A DNA stretch of 64,000 nt from Thalassococcus arenae (GCF_019104745.1 NZ_JAHRWL010000001.1:1035001-1099000); one strand, 5' to 3'; positions 46,757-54,989 are shown, counted from the stretch's first letter. The notes: generated by a model from the sequence alone, not told the origin. Translations and numbers: made by a program.

Positions 46757-47863
46757 CTAGTCGAAACCCCAATCGGCGGCCTGCATCTCGCGCAGGCGGC
46801 TGGCGGTGCGTTCGAACTCGAATGCGCCGGTGCCTTCGACATACAGCATCTCGGGTTCGGCCGCGGCCGAGGCGATGACCTTGACCCGCGCCTCGTAAAG
46901 CGCGTCGATCAGGGTGACAAATCGCCTGGCCTCGTTGAAGTTCTGGCGGCTGAGCCGCGGGATGTCTTCGATCACCAGCACGCGCACGGCTTCGGCCAGT
47001 GCCAGATAATCGGCAGGCCCCAGGGCGCGTCCGCAGAGATCGAAGAAACTCGCCCGTGCCACGCCGTTATGGAACCGCGGCAGCACCACCTGGCGGCCCT
47101 TGACGTGCAACACCAGTTCCTCGTGATCGCCATGGGTCAACTCGACCCAGAGCCGCTCGATCTCGCCGCGTGCCTTGGCATCGGCGGGGCTGAAATAGAC
47201 CTGCGCTCCGGCCAGCCGGTCCTGACGGTGATCGCGGTCCGAGGCCAGTTCGTGGACCACCATCCGATCCTTGAGCAGCGCGATGAAGGGCAGGAACAGC
47301 TGCCGGTTCAGCCCGTCCTTGTAGAGATCGTCCGGCACCCGGTTCGACGTTGTGACGACGACGCATCCCGCATCGAACAGCTGTTCGAACAGCCGCCCCA
47401 CCAGCATCGCGTCGGCGATGTCGGTGATCTGCATCTCGTCGAAAGCCAACAGCTTGATGCTGTCGCTGACGGCCCTGGCCACGGGCCTGACCGGGTCCTC
47501 GACCCCGCCGCTGCGCAGGCGGTGAATCTCGGCCTGGATTTCCTGCATGAAGGCGTGGAAATGCACCCGGCGCGCGGGCACGATCAGGGTTTCCACGAAC
47601 AGGTCCATCAGCATCGACTTGCCGCGGCCGACCCCACCCCAGATATACAGGCCCTTTGGTGGCGGCGGCGGTTTGCGGAACAGCCCCTTTTTCGCAGGTT
47701 CCGCAAGCGCCACGCGGATGCGCTCCAGTTCGGGCAGGGCGGCCCGCTGCGCCGGATCTTCCTTGATCCGTCCTTCGGCCACGCGGGCCGCGTAGATGTC
47801 CTGCACGCTCTGCATGGCCTCGGCATAGCGCGGCGCCGGGCGGATGTGTAGCCCGTCGCGCAT
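46757..47863 (-). CDS. zapE: ZapE (AFG1-like) ATPase
   Basis: This 368-residue AFG1-family P-loop ATPase has Walker A GGVGRGKSMLMD (near residue 75), Walker B LLAFDEMQITD and the conserved HFHAFMQE and TTSNRVPDDLYKDGLNR blocks. ZapE is known in E. coli as a cell-division factor acting at the Z-ring under stress; the mitochondrial relative handles membrane-protein turnover. The start chosen has AGGAA upstream; the frame is open 16 codons further. It is divergent from an MFS gene with 90 bases between. Confidence 0.94.
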   Translation of the reverse strand: MRDGLHIRPAPRYAEAMQSVQDIYAARVAEGRIKEDPAQRAALPELERIRVALAEPAKKGLFRKPPPPPKGLYIWGGVGRGKSMLMDLFVETLIVPARRVHFHAFMQEIQAEIHRLRSGGVEDPVRPVARAVSDSIKLLAFDEMQITDIADAMLVGRLFEQLFDAGCVVVTTSNRVPDDLYKDGLNRQLFLPFIALLKDRMVVHELASDRDHRQDRLAGAQVYFSPADAKARGEIERLWVELTHGDHEELVLHVKGRQVVLPRFHNGVARASFFDLCGRALGPADYLALAEAVRVLVIEDIPRLSRQNFNEARRFVTLIDALYEARVKVIASAAAEPEMLYVEGTGAFEFERTASRLREMQAADWGFD

Positions 47864-47953
47864 CGTCAAGTTTTCCTGATGCGAAACATCGCGTTTTCCG
47901 ATTTGACGCATCCCGAATTCGGCTTCACTGTCGCCGCGATTTCCGGAGGCATC

Positions 47954-49195
47954 ATGGACCGACCCGCACCGCTATTCACGCCCGTCCTGATCGTCGGCTG
48001 CGTCATCATCCTCGTGTCGTTCGCAATCCGGGCCAGCTTTGGCGTGTTCCAGATTCCGATCGCGTCGGAATTCGGTTGGTTGCGGGCCGAATTCAGCCTC
48101 GCGATCGCGATACAGAACCTGGCCTGGGGGATCGGGCAACCGCTGTTCGGCGCTGTCGCGGAAAAGATCGGCGACCGCAAGGCGATCGTCATGGGCGCGC
48201 TGCTGTATGCTGCCGGACTGGTGCTGTCGTCCTTCGCGGTGACACCAGAAGCGCACCAGATACTGGGCTTTGTCGTCGGCTTCGGCATCGCCGGAACCGG
48301 TTTCGGCGTGATCCTGGCGGTGGTGGGCCGCGCCTCGAGCGATGACAACCGCTCGATGAGCCTGGCCGTCGCCACCGCGGCGGGCAGCGCGGGGCAGGTC
48401 TTTGGCGCACCGGTGGCGGAATGGCTGCTGTCGATGATGCCGTGGCAATCGGTGTTCGTGGTCTTCGCAGGCACGATCCTGGGCGTATTGCTGTTCCTGC
48501 CGCTGATGCGCGCGCCTGCCGCGAACAAGGTCGAGCTGCAGGAAAGCATGGGCGCGATCCTGACCAAGGCCGCCAAGGACCCGTCGTTCACCCTGCTTTT
48601 CCTTGGCTTCTTTTCCTGCGGCTACCAATTGGCGTTCATCACCGCGCATTTCCCGGCCTTCGTGACCGAGATGTGCGGCCCCATCGCCCCCGGCGGCATC
48701 CTGCACGGGATGGGGATCACCACGACCTCGGCGCTTGGTGCCGTGTCGATCTCGCTGATCGGACTGTTCAACATCGCCGGCACCCTCACCGCGGGCTGGG
48801 CGGGCAAGCGGTTCACCAAGAAATACCTGCTGGCCGGAATCTACACCGGTCGCACCGTCGCCGCGGCGGCGTTCATCCTGATGCCGATCACGCCGACGTC
48901 GGTGCTGATCTTTTCGGCGGTGATGGGCGCGCTGTGGCTGGCCACGGTGCCGCTGACCAGCGGGCTGATCGCGCATCTCTACGGGTTGCGCTACATGGGC
49001 ACGCTTTACGGCATTGTCTTTCTGAGCCACCAGATCGGCGGATTTCTGGGTGTCTGGCTGGGCGGGCGGCTGTATGACGTGTCCGGCGACTACACGCTGG
49101 TCTGGTGGATCGGCGTCGGGGTGGGTGCGTTCAGCGCATTGGTGCATCTGCCGGTTCGCGAAAACGCGCCGCCGCGCGCGGCGATCGCGGCCTAG
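47954..49195 (+). CDS. MFS transporter (oxalate/formate-antiporter-like)
   Basis: This 413-residue protein has twelve predicted membrane segments. The loop EKIGDRKAIVMGALLYAAG carries the MFS motif A variant (G-D-R-K), and the second half begins near residue 215. The layout and sequences such as RASFGVFQIPIASEFGW are like the monocarboxylate/OFA group, so organic-acid transport is likely but unproven. It starts at the ATG behind GGAGG; a longer frame has no ribosome site. Its TAG stop is shared with the stop of the convergent hydrolase in CTAG. Confidence 0.9.
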   Translation: MDRPAPLFTPVLIVGCVIILVSFAIRASFGVFQIPIASEFGWLRAEFSLAIAIQNLAWGIGQPLFGAVAEKIGDRKAIVMGALLYAAGLVLSSFAVTPEAHQILGFVVGFGIAGTGFGVILAVVGRASSDDNRSMSLAVATAAGSAGQVFGAPVAEWLLSMMPWQSVFVVFAGTILGVLLFLPLMRAPAANKVELQESMGAILTKAAKDPSFTLLFLGFFSCGYQLAFITAHFPAFVTEMCGPIAPGGILHGMGITTTSALGAVSISLIGLFNIAGTLTAGWAGKRFTKKYLLAGIYTGRTVAAAAFILMPITPTSVLIFSAVMGALWLATVPLTSGLIAHLYGLRYMGTLYGIVFLSHQIGGFLGVWLGGRLYDVSGDYTLVWWIGVGVGAFSALVHLPVRENAPPRAAIAA

Positions 49196-50112
49196 GCCAG
49201 GACCCGTTCCAGCGCCGCGGCGACGTCGTCGGTATGGGTGTAGACCAACCCATGCCCGGCGCCGTCGATCACCTCGTGCTGCACCGACCGGTTCCATTGC
49301 GCCAGCGTTCCCATCGCCGAAATCGGGATCGTCGTGTCATCGCGTCCCCAGATCGCGGCAACCGGCACTTCGTCCCGCGCGATGCGGTGATGTGCGGCTT
49401 GCTGCGGCTGCCGGAGGCTGTGGCGCAGCGACGACAGCACCGACCGGACATAGCCTTGCCGCTGCAATTCGGCGATCTGCAGATCGACGATCCCGGGCAC
49501 CGATGACGGCAGGCTGCGCTCGGCCTCGAGAGCGGAGCGGAAGCTGCGTGGCCAACCCATGTGAAACAGCCAGTCGCCCAGCAACGGCCAGTCCGTGGCG
49601 AACCGGGCGACCGTTCCCAGGTCCTGGCCCATGCCCGCCGGGGCGATCAGGACCAGCCGGCGCGGTCGATGGCTGTCTTCGGCGGCAAAGGCGGTGGCGA
49701 TCACCGCGCCCATGGAATAGCCCAGCACCGTGATGTCCGAACCGACATTCTGGTGGCGCAGCAGGTCGGACAGCTGATCGGCGAAGAACTCGGGTGTCTG
49801 CACCCTTCGCGGCCGGTCGGAATAGCCGCGGCCGAACAGATCGTAGACCAGCACCCGATAGCCCATTCGGGCGAGATGCGGCGCCAGTCCGCCCCAGACG
49901 AAAGACGGCGTTGTCAGCCCATGCACGCAGACCGCGACGGGGCCGTCCTTTGGACCGATCCAATCGAAATGCGTGCGCCCGTCGGTCAGATCGGCGAATT
50001 GCCCCGGGGCGTTCTTGCGCGCCTGCCGCCCCATCGGCTTGCGCAGCATTTCGCGACCCATCGGCAGGGCGGCCAGCCCGGTTCCGGCAAGCAGGGCAAG
50101 ATCGCCGATCAT
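49192..50112 (-). CDS. Alpha/beta hydrolase, last gene of the TetR-led operon
   Basis: This 306-residue alpha/beta-hydrolase has an oxyanion block VCVHGLTTPSFVWGG (near residue 62), a nucleophile elbow GYSMG (near 132), an acidic residue in WGRDDTTIP and the catalytic His in DGAGHGLVY. An N-terminal hydrophobic stretch (about 2-18) may anchor it. Substrate unknown; carboxylesterase or lactonase activity is plausible. The ATG overlaps the cyclodeaminase-family stop (ATGA), and it ends the chain of six overlapping ORFs that begins with S-formylglutathione hydrolase. Confidence 0.9.
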   Translation of the reverse strand: MIGDLALLAGTGLAALPMGREMLRKPMGRQARKNAPGQFADLTDGRTHFDWIGPKDGPVAVCVHGLTTPSFVWGGLAPHLARMGYRVLVYDLFGRGYSDRPRRVQTPEFFADQLSDLLRHQNVGSDITVLGYSMGAVIATAFAAEDSHRPRRLVLIAPAGMGQDLGTVARFATDWPLLGDWLFHMGWPRSFRSALEAERSLPSSVPGIVDLQIAELQRQGYVRSVLSSLRHSLRQPQQAAHHRIARDEVPVAAIWGRDDTTIPISAMGTLAQWNRSVQHEVIDGAGHGLVYTHTDDVAAALERVLA

Positions 50113-51020
50113 GCGCCGCCGGTCCAGCGATCCAGGATGTAACGGCTGGTCATCAGATCGAGATGCGCCCCGCCGCCGTTCTTGAACACGGTGATCTCTT
50201 CAGCGCTTTGCCGGCGCATCGCGTCCGGCTGATAGTAATCGGCGACGATGTCGGCCTCGGTGATCGCGCCGCTGGCGATCGGCGTCATCAATTCACCGAT
50301 GTGATGGATTGTCGTGTCGCGGCTGTCGACGAAGACCCGCGCGCGGCGCAGGGCGGTGTCGTCGGCCTCGCGCATGTCGGGGCGGTAGGCGCCGATCAGG
50401 TCAAGATGCGTCCCCGGGCGCAGCCAGTCGCCTCGGATAACCGGTTCGGACGACATGGTCGCGCACGTGACGATGTCTGATCCGGCGACGGCACCGGGCA
50501 GGTCGTCGGTCCAGCCGATTCCCAGTTCCCCGGCCATGACGCGGGCCTTGTCGGCGGTCCTGTTCCAGACGGTGAATTCTGCCGCGGGGAACAAGGCCGA
50601 ATAGGCGGCGTGCAGGCTGTGTCCGACGGTCCCCGCACCGACGATCAGGATGGCCCGGCTGTCCGGCCGCGCTAGCAACCGCGCGCCCAGCAGGCTGTCG
50701 GCGGCTGTCTTCCATTTGGTCACGAGGTGGAAATCCAGCACCGCGTCCAGCGCTCCGGTCGCGTCGTCGAACAGGTTGACCGCACCGTTGACCACCGGGG
50801 CGCCCTGTGCGGCATTGCCGGGAAAGATCGTCGCCGCCTTGACCGCGACACCCAGCCCGTCGATCCAGGCAGAGCGGTTCAGCAGGGTATCGGCGCCGCG
50901 ATAGAGCAGACTGTCGGTGATTTCCGCCTTGGGGCGCCGGTGACCTGCCAACAAGGCGTCGGTCAGGCCGATCCAGTCAAGCCGCGCCTCGCCTTCGGCA
51001 AAGGGAATGAAGGTTGTCAT
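50109..51020 (-). CDS. Ornithine cyclodeaminase / mu-crystallin family protein
   Basis: This 303-residue enzyme of the OCD/mu-crystallin family has the NAD(P) fold AILIVGAGTVGHSLHAAY (near residue 123) and the catalytic-type region GVAVKAATIFPGN (near 62). Members include ornithine cyclodeaminase, ketimine reductase and pyrroline-2-carboxylate reductase; the last two are the likelier activities in this clade, but I cannot decide. The start overlaps the HAD stop (ATGA); the longer frame upstream is dismissed. It lies between the HAD and hydrolase genes of the same unit. Confidence 0.88.
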   Translation of the reverse strand: MTTFIPFAEGEARLDWIGLTDALLAGHRRPKAEITDSLLYRGADTLLNRSAWIDGLGVAVKAATIFPGNAAQGAPVVNGAVNLFDDATGALDAVLDFHLVTKWKTAADSLLGARLLARPDSRAILIVGAGTVGHSLHAAYSALFPAAEFTVWNRTADKARVMAGELGIGWTDDLPGAVAGSDIVTCATMSSEPVIRGDWLRPGTHLDLIGAYRPDMREADDTALRRARVFVDSRDTTIHHIGELMTPIASGAITEADIVADYYQPDAMRRQSAEEITVFKNGGGAHLDLMTSRYILDRWTGGA

Positions 51021-51637
51021 GCCGCCTCTCGCGTTGTCAGCAAGCCCTCGGCCACCAGCCGGTCGGCCCAGCCCTGCGGGCCATCGAACAGGTGGGTCCG
51101 CCAACCGCGCGCGGCGGCGGCCTGGATATTCTCGGCCCGATCGTCGGTGAAAAGCAAGTCACCCGGCGCGACAAGGCAATCCTCTTCGACCATCGCGTAT
51201 ATGCGCGGATCGGGTTTGGTCACGCCCATATGGCCCGAGACATACGGCCGGTCGAACGTGCCGAGAAAGGGATAGGCCGGCACCGCGATCTCCCACGTGC
51301 CGATTCCGAAATTCGTCAGCGAGAAAACCGCCACGCCGCGCGCCCGGAGCGCGGACAACAAGCGAACCGAATGCGGTATCGCGGGTGCGGCAAGCTCGAG
51401 CCAATGGTCGTGCCACATCCGGATCTCGTCACGCCATTGCGGGTAGCGTTCGGCGCAATCGTAGATCGTGCCGCGAAAGTCGCCGCCCCTGTCGACCTGG
51501 TCATTCATGCCGTGCAGATCGACTTCGGCGAACATGGCGCGGCGGCGTTCGACACCGATGACGCGATCGTAATAGCGTTCGGGCTGCCATTCGATCAGCA
51601 CGTTGCCGATGTCGAAAACCACCGCCTTGACCGTCAT
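51017..51637 (-). CDS. HAD-family hydrolase
   Basis: This 206-residue HAD-superfamily protein has motif I VVFDIGNVLIEW, where the second Asp of DxD is replaced by Gly-Asn as in 2-haloacid-dehalogenase and YihX-type phosphatases. Motif II is SLTNFG, and motif III/IV is KPDPRIYAMV..LLFTDDRAENI. It is probably a sugar-phosphate or haloacid-type hydrolase. Both ends overlap neighbours by four bases: a 27-codon ORF upstream and the cyclodeaminase-family gene downstream. Confidence 0.92.
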   Translation of the reverse strand: MTVKAVVFDIGNVLIEWQPERYYDRVIGVERRRAMFAEVDLHGMNDQVDRGGDFRGTIYDCAERYPQWRDEIRMWHDHWLELAAPAIPHSVRLLSALRARGVAVFSLTNFGIGTWEIAVPAYPFLGTFDRPYVSGHMGVTKPDPRIYAMVEEDCLVAPGDLLFTDDRAENIQAAAARGWRTHLFDGPQGWADRLVAEGLLTTREAA

Positions 51638-51717
51638 TTCAGGCCTTTCCCACGCCGGATACCAGGCGACCCAAGCGGCGCCTGCACCATCTGTTCGGGT
51701 GCCAGGGATTCCATCAT
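51634..51717 (-). CDS. Possible 27-residue coupled small ORF
   Basis: A 27-codon frame ([20 protein letters not shown] plus a basic tail) starts in the stop codon of the yaiI gene (ATGA) and ends in the start codon of the HAD gene (ATGA). It thus fills the gap in an operon in which every other junction is a four-base overlap. That exact fit suggests it is translated, either as a real micro-protein or as a device that carries ribosomes to the HAD gene. No family is recognised, and its own ribosome site is weak. Confidence 0.4.
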   Translation of the reverse strand: MMESLAPEQMVQAPLGSPGIRRGKGLK

Positions 51718-52163
51718 GTTTCGGCCTTGCGCAATGCGGTTTCCAACGCGTTCAGAAAGCGTGCCCGGTCGGCCTTGGAGAACATGCGCCCACCGCCCTG
51801 ACGGAACGGGTCGGCGGCACGCAGATCGGCGGCAAGATCGCGCATCGCCAGTTGCGCACCGATATTGGCCCGGGTCAGCGCCTCGCCGTTGGGGCGCAGG
51901 ACCTGTGCACCGGTCTCGACGCAGCGCGCCGCCAGCGGCATATCCGCGGTGACCACAACGTCACCGCGACAGGCGCGTTCGGCAATCCACATATCGGCGG
52001 CGTCGGGGCCTTCCGGCACGATCACCAGTTCCGCCAGAGGATTGGCGGGCGGCCGAAGCCCGCCATTGGTGACGTAGACGACGCGAACCTTGTGACGGGT
52101 TGCCACGCGTTCGGTTTCGGCCCGGACCGGGCAGGCATCGGCATCGACGTAGACGGTCGTCAC
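51714..52163 (-). CDS. yaiI: YaiI/UPF0178 (DUF188) family protein
   Basis: This 149-residue protein fits the UPF0178/DUF188 PIN-like fold: it starts [18 protein letters not shown] and continues with [25 protein letters not shown] and [25 protein letters not shown]. The function is unproven; a nuclease-like role is suspected from the fold and the early Asp pair. The GTG start overlaps the S-formylglutathione-hydrolase stop (GTGA). The symbol is by family resemblance. Confidence 0.93.
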   Translation of the reverse strand: MTTVYVDADACPVRAETERVATRHKVRVVYVTNGGLRPPANPLAELVIVPEGPDAADMWIAERACRGDVVVTADMPLAARCVETGAQVLRPNGEALTRANIGAQLAMRDLAADLRAADPFRQGGGRMFSKADRARFLNALETALRKAET

Positions 52164-52990
52164 GCGCCAAGCGCCTCGGCGTGGAAGGCGACATGGTCTT
52201 CCATGAAGGACGAGACGAAGAAATAGCTGTGGTCATAGCCTTTCTGCATGCGGAACGCCGCTTCCTGACGGCGGGCGGCCATCGCCTGAGCCAGCGCCTC
52301 GGGACGCAGCAGATCGAGGAACTGGTCGCTGCCGCCCTGGTCGATCAGGATCGGCCCATCGAATCCGACCGCCTGCATCTGAAGGGTCGAATCGTGCCTT
52401 GCCCAGGCCGCCTCGTCGGCACCCAGATACGCACCAAGCTGCTTTCGGCCCCAATCGCTTTTCGACGGGTTGGCGATCGGCGCAAAGGCGGAAACGCTGG
52501 CGAAGCGATCCGGATTCGCCATGGCGATCGTCAGCGCACCATGGCCGCCCATGGAATGCCCGGTGATCGCCTGCCGGTCGAGATCGACGGCGAATTCCGC
52601 CCCGATCAGCGCGGGCAGCTCTGCGCAGACGTAATCCCACATGCGATAGTTCTGCGCCCATGGGTCTTGCGTGGCATTGACGTAGAAACCGGCACCCTGG
52701 CCCAGATCATAGGCGTCGTCGTCGGCAACATCCTCGCCGCGCGGCGACGTGTCGGGAAAGACCAGCGCGATCCCGTAATGCGCCGCGGCGGCCTGCGCGC
52801 CGGCCTTGACCATCGCGTTCTCGTGCGTGCAGGTCAGCCCGGAAAGGTACCAAAGCACCGGAACCGGCCTTGCCCTTGCGGCCTCGGGCAGGAACAGACC
52901 AAAGGTCATTTCGCAATGGCAGGCCTCGCTGGCAGCGGTGTATACACCCTGCACACCACCGAAACACCGGTTTTCCGATATCGTTTTCAT
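52160..52990 (-). CDS. fghA: S-formylglutathione hydrolase
   Basis: This 276-residue esterase-D-type enzyme converts S-formylglutathione to formate and glutathione, the second step of glutathione-dependent formaldehyde oxidation. Signatures include [18 protein letters not shown] (near residue 45), the nucleophile elbow [15 protein letters not shown] (near 146), DQGGSDQFL and the catalytic His in [13 protein letters not shown]. The first step is encoded in this window at 56796-57908, but on another unit 4 kb away. It is the first structural gene after tetR, and its stop overlaps yaiI. Confidence 0.95.
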   Translation of the reverse strand: MKTISENRCFGGVQGVYTAASEACHCEMTFGLFLPEAARARPVPVLWYLSGLTCTHENAMVKAGAQAAAAHYGIALVFPDTSPRGEDVADDDAYDLGQGAGFYVNATQDPWAQNYRMWDYVCAELPALIGAEFAVDLDRQAITGHSMGGHGALTIAMANPDRFASVSAFAPIANPSKSDWGRKQLGAYLGADEAAWARHDSTLQMQAVGFDGPILIDQGGSDQFLDLLRPEALAQAMAARRQEAAFRMQKGYDHSYFFVSSFMEDHVAFHAEALGA

Positions 52991-53016
52991 GACTGCTCCC
53001 GCTGCGCCGGTCTGGC

Positions 53017-53634
53017 CTACGGGCCGTATCGTGCCATGAAGGTGTCCACGGCGCCATCCACCACGCGCGTGATTTCGCCATCGGTAAAGCTTTGCTTGAG
53101 CCCGAAGACCAGCTTGGGCCAGAGATCGGCCTTGCACAATTCGGCGAACTGGTCCGCGGCCAGGTCCATGTCGTCGATCCGGACTTCGCCGCGCGCCTGG
53201 GCCTGGGTCAGGTATCCGACCAGGGCGTTGCGCATCAACATCGGACCGGACTGGTAGAATTCGCGCCCGAGTTCGGGAAAGCGGTCGGCTTCGGCCACGC
53301 AGATCCGGAAGATGCGTTGGCCCATGTCGGAATAGATGAACCCGAGGAACGTGCGCGCCACCTGTCGCAACACCCGGTCGGGCGGCTGCGTCAGGTCCAG
53401 CGTGGTCATCGCCTCTTCGGCCTGTAGCTGGCACTGCGCGCTGGCGACTTCCTTGAACAGCAATCGCTTGTCCGGGAAATAGCTGTAGAGCGTGGCCTTT
53501 GACACGCCGGCGGCGCGGGCGATGTCATCGACACTGGCGCCTTCGTAGCCGTCGCGCAGAAATATCTCCCGCGCGCCATCCAGCACCTGATCGAATTTGC
53601 GCCCGCGACGCACCTGAACGGCGTCAGCTGTCAT
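53017..53634 (-). CDS. TetR/AcrR-family regulator, probable local repressor
   Basis: This 205-residue regulator has an N-terminal helix-turn-helix (FDQVLDGAREIFLRDGYEGASVDDIARAAGVSKATLYSYFPDKRLLFKEV, residues 14-62) and a helical ligand domain ending RYGP. It lies 26 bases ahead of the S-formylglutathione hydrolase gene, so they share a transcript. Its own promoter is overlapped by one copy of a 16-base palindrome that recurs three times in the next gap, which is strong evidence of autoregulation and of control of the adjacent secreted-peptide gene. Strong GGAGG. The ligand is unknown; an aldehyde or formaldehyde adduct is an attractive guess only. Confidence 0.92.
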   Translation of the reverse strand: MTADAVQVRRGRKFDQVLDGAREIFLRDGYEGASVDDIARAAGVSKATLYSYFPDKRLLFKEVASAQCQLQAEEAMTTLDLTQPPDRVLRQVARTFLGFIYSDMGQRIFRICVAEADRFPELGREFYQSGPMLMRNALVGYLTQAQARGEVRIDDMDLAADQFAELCKADLWPKLVFGLKQSFTDGEITRVVDGAVDTFMARYGP

Positions 53635-53659
53635 TCCTGCCCTCCCCGGTCCCCGACTT

Positions 53660-53689
53660 AGTATAGACCGTTCGGTTCAGTTCGGGCAA
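53660..53689 (-). promoter_or_regulatory. Candidate tetR promoter overlapped by operator 1
   Basis: On the minus strand TTGCCC (53689-53684) and TATACT (53665-53660) are 18 bases apart, 25 bases upstream of the tetR ATG. Operator 1 (53664-53679) covers the spacer and touches the -10. Confidence 0.6.
53664..53679. promoter_or_regulatory. TetR operator candidate 1
   Basis: TAGACCGTTCGGTTCA matches 13 of 16 bases of TGAACCGATCGGTTCA. It lies inside the tetR promoter, a position that implies self-repression. Confidence 0.6.
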
Positions 53690-53701
53690 GAAACCGTGCT
53701 C

Positions 53702-53863
53702 TCACCGACACCCGGCCGGATTTCCCTGGATTTGGGTGCAGTCCTGCGTGACGACCGGGCCAGACGGTTCAGGGAAGGTCAGGTCCGGCAAATCGATGGT
53801 CGGATAGGCCATCGCGGCGCCGGCCGAAAGCCCGAAGATGGCGGCATAAAGGGTGGTTCGCAT
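53702..53863 (-). CDS. Tiny secreted peptide, 53 residues
   Basis: The ATG behind GGAGC opens a 53-codon frame with a clear Sec signal (MRTTLYAAIFGLSAGAAMAY, cleavage near AMA-YP). The mature part is about 33 residues: acidic, proline-rich, with two cysteines near the end (VTQDCTQIQGNPAGCR) that could form a disulfide loop. No family recognised. It has its own promoter with a TetR operator inside the spacer and another at the start site. It lies just upstream of tetR on the same strand, so it may be the regulator's main target. Longer frames upstream lack ribosome sites. Confidence 0.7.
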   Translation of the reverse strand: MRTTLYAAIFGLSAGAAMAYPTIDLPDLTFPEPSGPVVTQDCTQIQGNPAGCR

Positions 53864-53878
53864 GACAAGCTCCATTTC

Positions 53879-53894
53879 TGAACTGTTCTGTTCA
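53879..53894. promoter_or_regulatory. TetR operator candidate 2
   Basis: TGAACTGTTCTGTTCA keeps both half-sites (TGAAC and GTTCA). It lies over the predicted transcription start of the secreted-peptide gene. Confidence 0.6.
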
Positions 53895-53896
53895 CT

Positions 53897-53924
53897 TATG
53901 TAAACCGATCGGTTCAGATTGCAA
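53897..53924 (-). promoter_or_regulatory. Candidate promoter of the secreted-peptide gene
   Basis: On the minus strand TTGCAA (53924-53919) and TACATA (53902-53897) are 16 bases apart. Operator 3 occupies the spacer, the classical position for a repressor. Confidence 0.5.
53901..53916. promoter_or_regulatory. TetR operator candidate 3
   Basis: TAAACCGATCGGTTCA contains the perfect 12-base palindrome AACCGATCGGTT and lies between the -35 and -10 of the secreted-peptide promoter. Confidence 0.65.
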
Positions 53925-53932
53925 GACATTTT

Positions 53933-53948
53933 TGAACCGATCAGTTCA
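53933..53948. promoter_or_regulatory. TetR operator candidate 4
   Basis: TGAACCGATCAGTTCA differs from the full palindrome at one base. It lies between the secreted-peptide promoter and the mbfA start, so it could act on either. Confidence 0.62.
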
Positions 53949-53983
53949 CTTTTTGGCGTTGCCGCGATGTCGATAATGAATAG

Positions 53984-54000
53984 ATTAGAATCATTCTAAT
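53984..54000. promoter_or_regulatory. Irr box (iron-control element) of mbfA
   Basis: ATTAGAA-TCA-TTCTAAT is a perfect 17-base palindrome that fits the ICE/Irr consensus TTTAGAA-N3-TTCTAAA. It ends 14 bases before the mbfA start. mbfA is a known Irr target in Rhizobiales (recalled), so the site and the gene support each other. Confidence 0.82.
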
Positions 54001-54014
54001 TAATGGAGGGGCAG

Positions 54015-54989
54015 ATGCGCTTTTTCACGCAACGCCGTCATTTCCGCGACCTGTCCGAGCAAGAGGTGCTGGCGCTGGCGATCTCTTCCGAAGAGGACGA
54101 CGCCCGGATCTATCGCAGCTATGCCGAAAACCTGCGGGCAGAGTTCCCGGACACGGCCAAGGTCTTTGACGGCATGGCCGCCGAAGAAGACACCCACCGC
54201 AAGGCGCTGATCGCCCTGCACCGCAAGCGTTTCGGAAACGTGATTCCATTGATCCGCCGCGAACATGTGGCCGGCTATTATGCCCGGCGTCCGGTCTGGT
54301 TGGTGGAAAACCTCGGGCTCGACCGCATCCGCGACGAGGCCGAAGCGATGGAACGGCAGGCCGAACATTTCTACCTGCAAGCCGCCAAGCGCACCAGTGA
54401 TGCCGATACCCGGAAACTGCTGGGCGACCTGGCTGCGGCAGAAGCGGGCCACCAACACAGCGCGGCACGGCTGGAACAGACCCATCTCGACGACGCAACG
54501 CGCGAGGGCGAGGACCACCAGGCCAAGAGGCAGTTCATCCTGACCTGGGTGCAACCGGGCCTCGCCGGTCTCATGGACGGGTCGGTCAGCACGCTGGCGC
54601 CGATCTTCGCCACCGCTTTCGCCACGCAGGACACATGGACAACATTCCTGGTCGGTCTGGCGGCCAGCGTCGGTGCGGGCATCTCGATGGGCTTTACCGA
54701 AGCGGCCTCCGATGACGGCGAATTGTCGGGCCGCGGTTCGCCGATCAAGCGCGGCTTCGCGTCGGGCATCATGACGACGGTGGGCGGTCTCGGCCACGCC
54801 CTGCCCTACCTGATCCCCGATTTCTGGACCGCCACTGTCACCGCCTTCGTCGTCGTCTTCATCGAGCTCTGGGCCATTGCCTGGATCCAGAACCGGTACA
54901 TGGACACCCCGTTCTTCCGCGCCGCGTTCCAGGTGGTGCTGGGTGGCGCGCTGGTCTTCGCGGCGGGCGTGCTGATCGGCAGCGGATAG
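54015..54989 (+). CDS. mbfA: MbfA, membrane-bound ferritin (erythrin-VIT1 family) iron exporter
   Basis: This 324-residue protein has an N-terminal ferritin-like rubrerythrin domain with glutamate/histidine iron ligands (ISSEEDDARIYRSYAENL, MAAEEDTHRKAL, EAEAMERQAEHFYLQAA, AAAEAGHQHSAARLE; residues 25-165). Its C-terminal VIT1-like membrane domain has about five segments (GLAGLMDGSVSTLAPIFATAF, GISMGFTEAASDDGE). MbfA exports iron and protects against peroxide and iron stress. The start is the second ATG, which has GGAGGGG; the first (54003) is out of reach of a ribosome site. The Irr box just upstream implies repression at low iron. Confidence 0.94.
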   Translation: MRFFTQRRHFRDLSEQEVLALAISSEEDDARIYRSYAENLRAEFPDTAKVFDGMAAEEDTHRKALIALHRKRFGNVIPLIRREHVAGYYARRPVWLVENLGLDRIRDEAEAMERQAEHFYLQAAKRTSDADTRKLLGDLAAAEAGHQHSAARLEQTHLDDATREGEDHQAKRQFILTWVQPGLAGLMDGSVSTLAPIFATAFATQDTWTTFLVGLAASVGAGISMGFTEAASDDGELSGRGSPIKRGFASGIMTTVGGLGHALPYLIPDFWTATVTAFVVVFIELWAIAWIQNRYMDTPFFRAAFQVVLGGALVFAAGVLIGSG

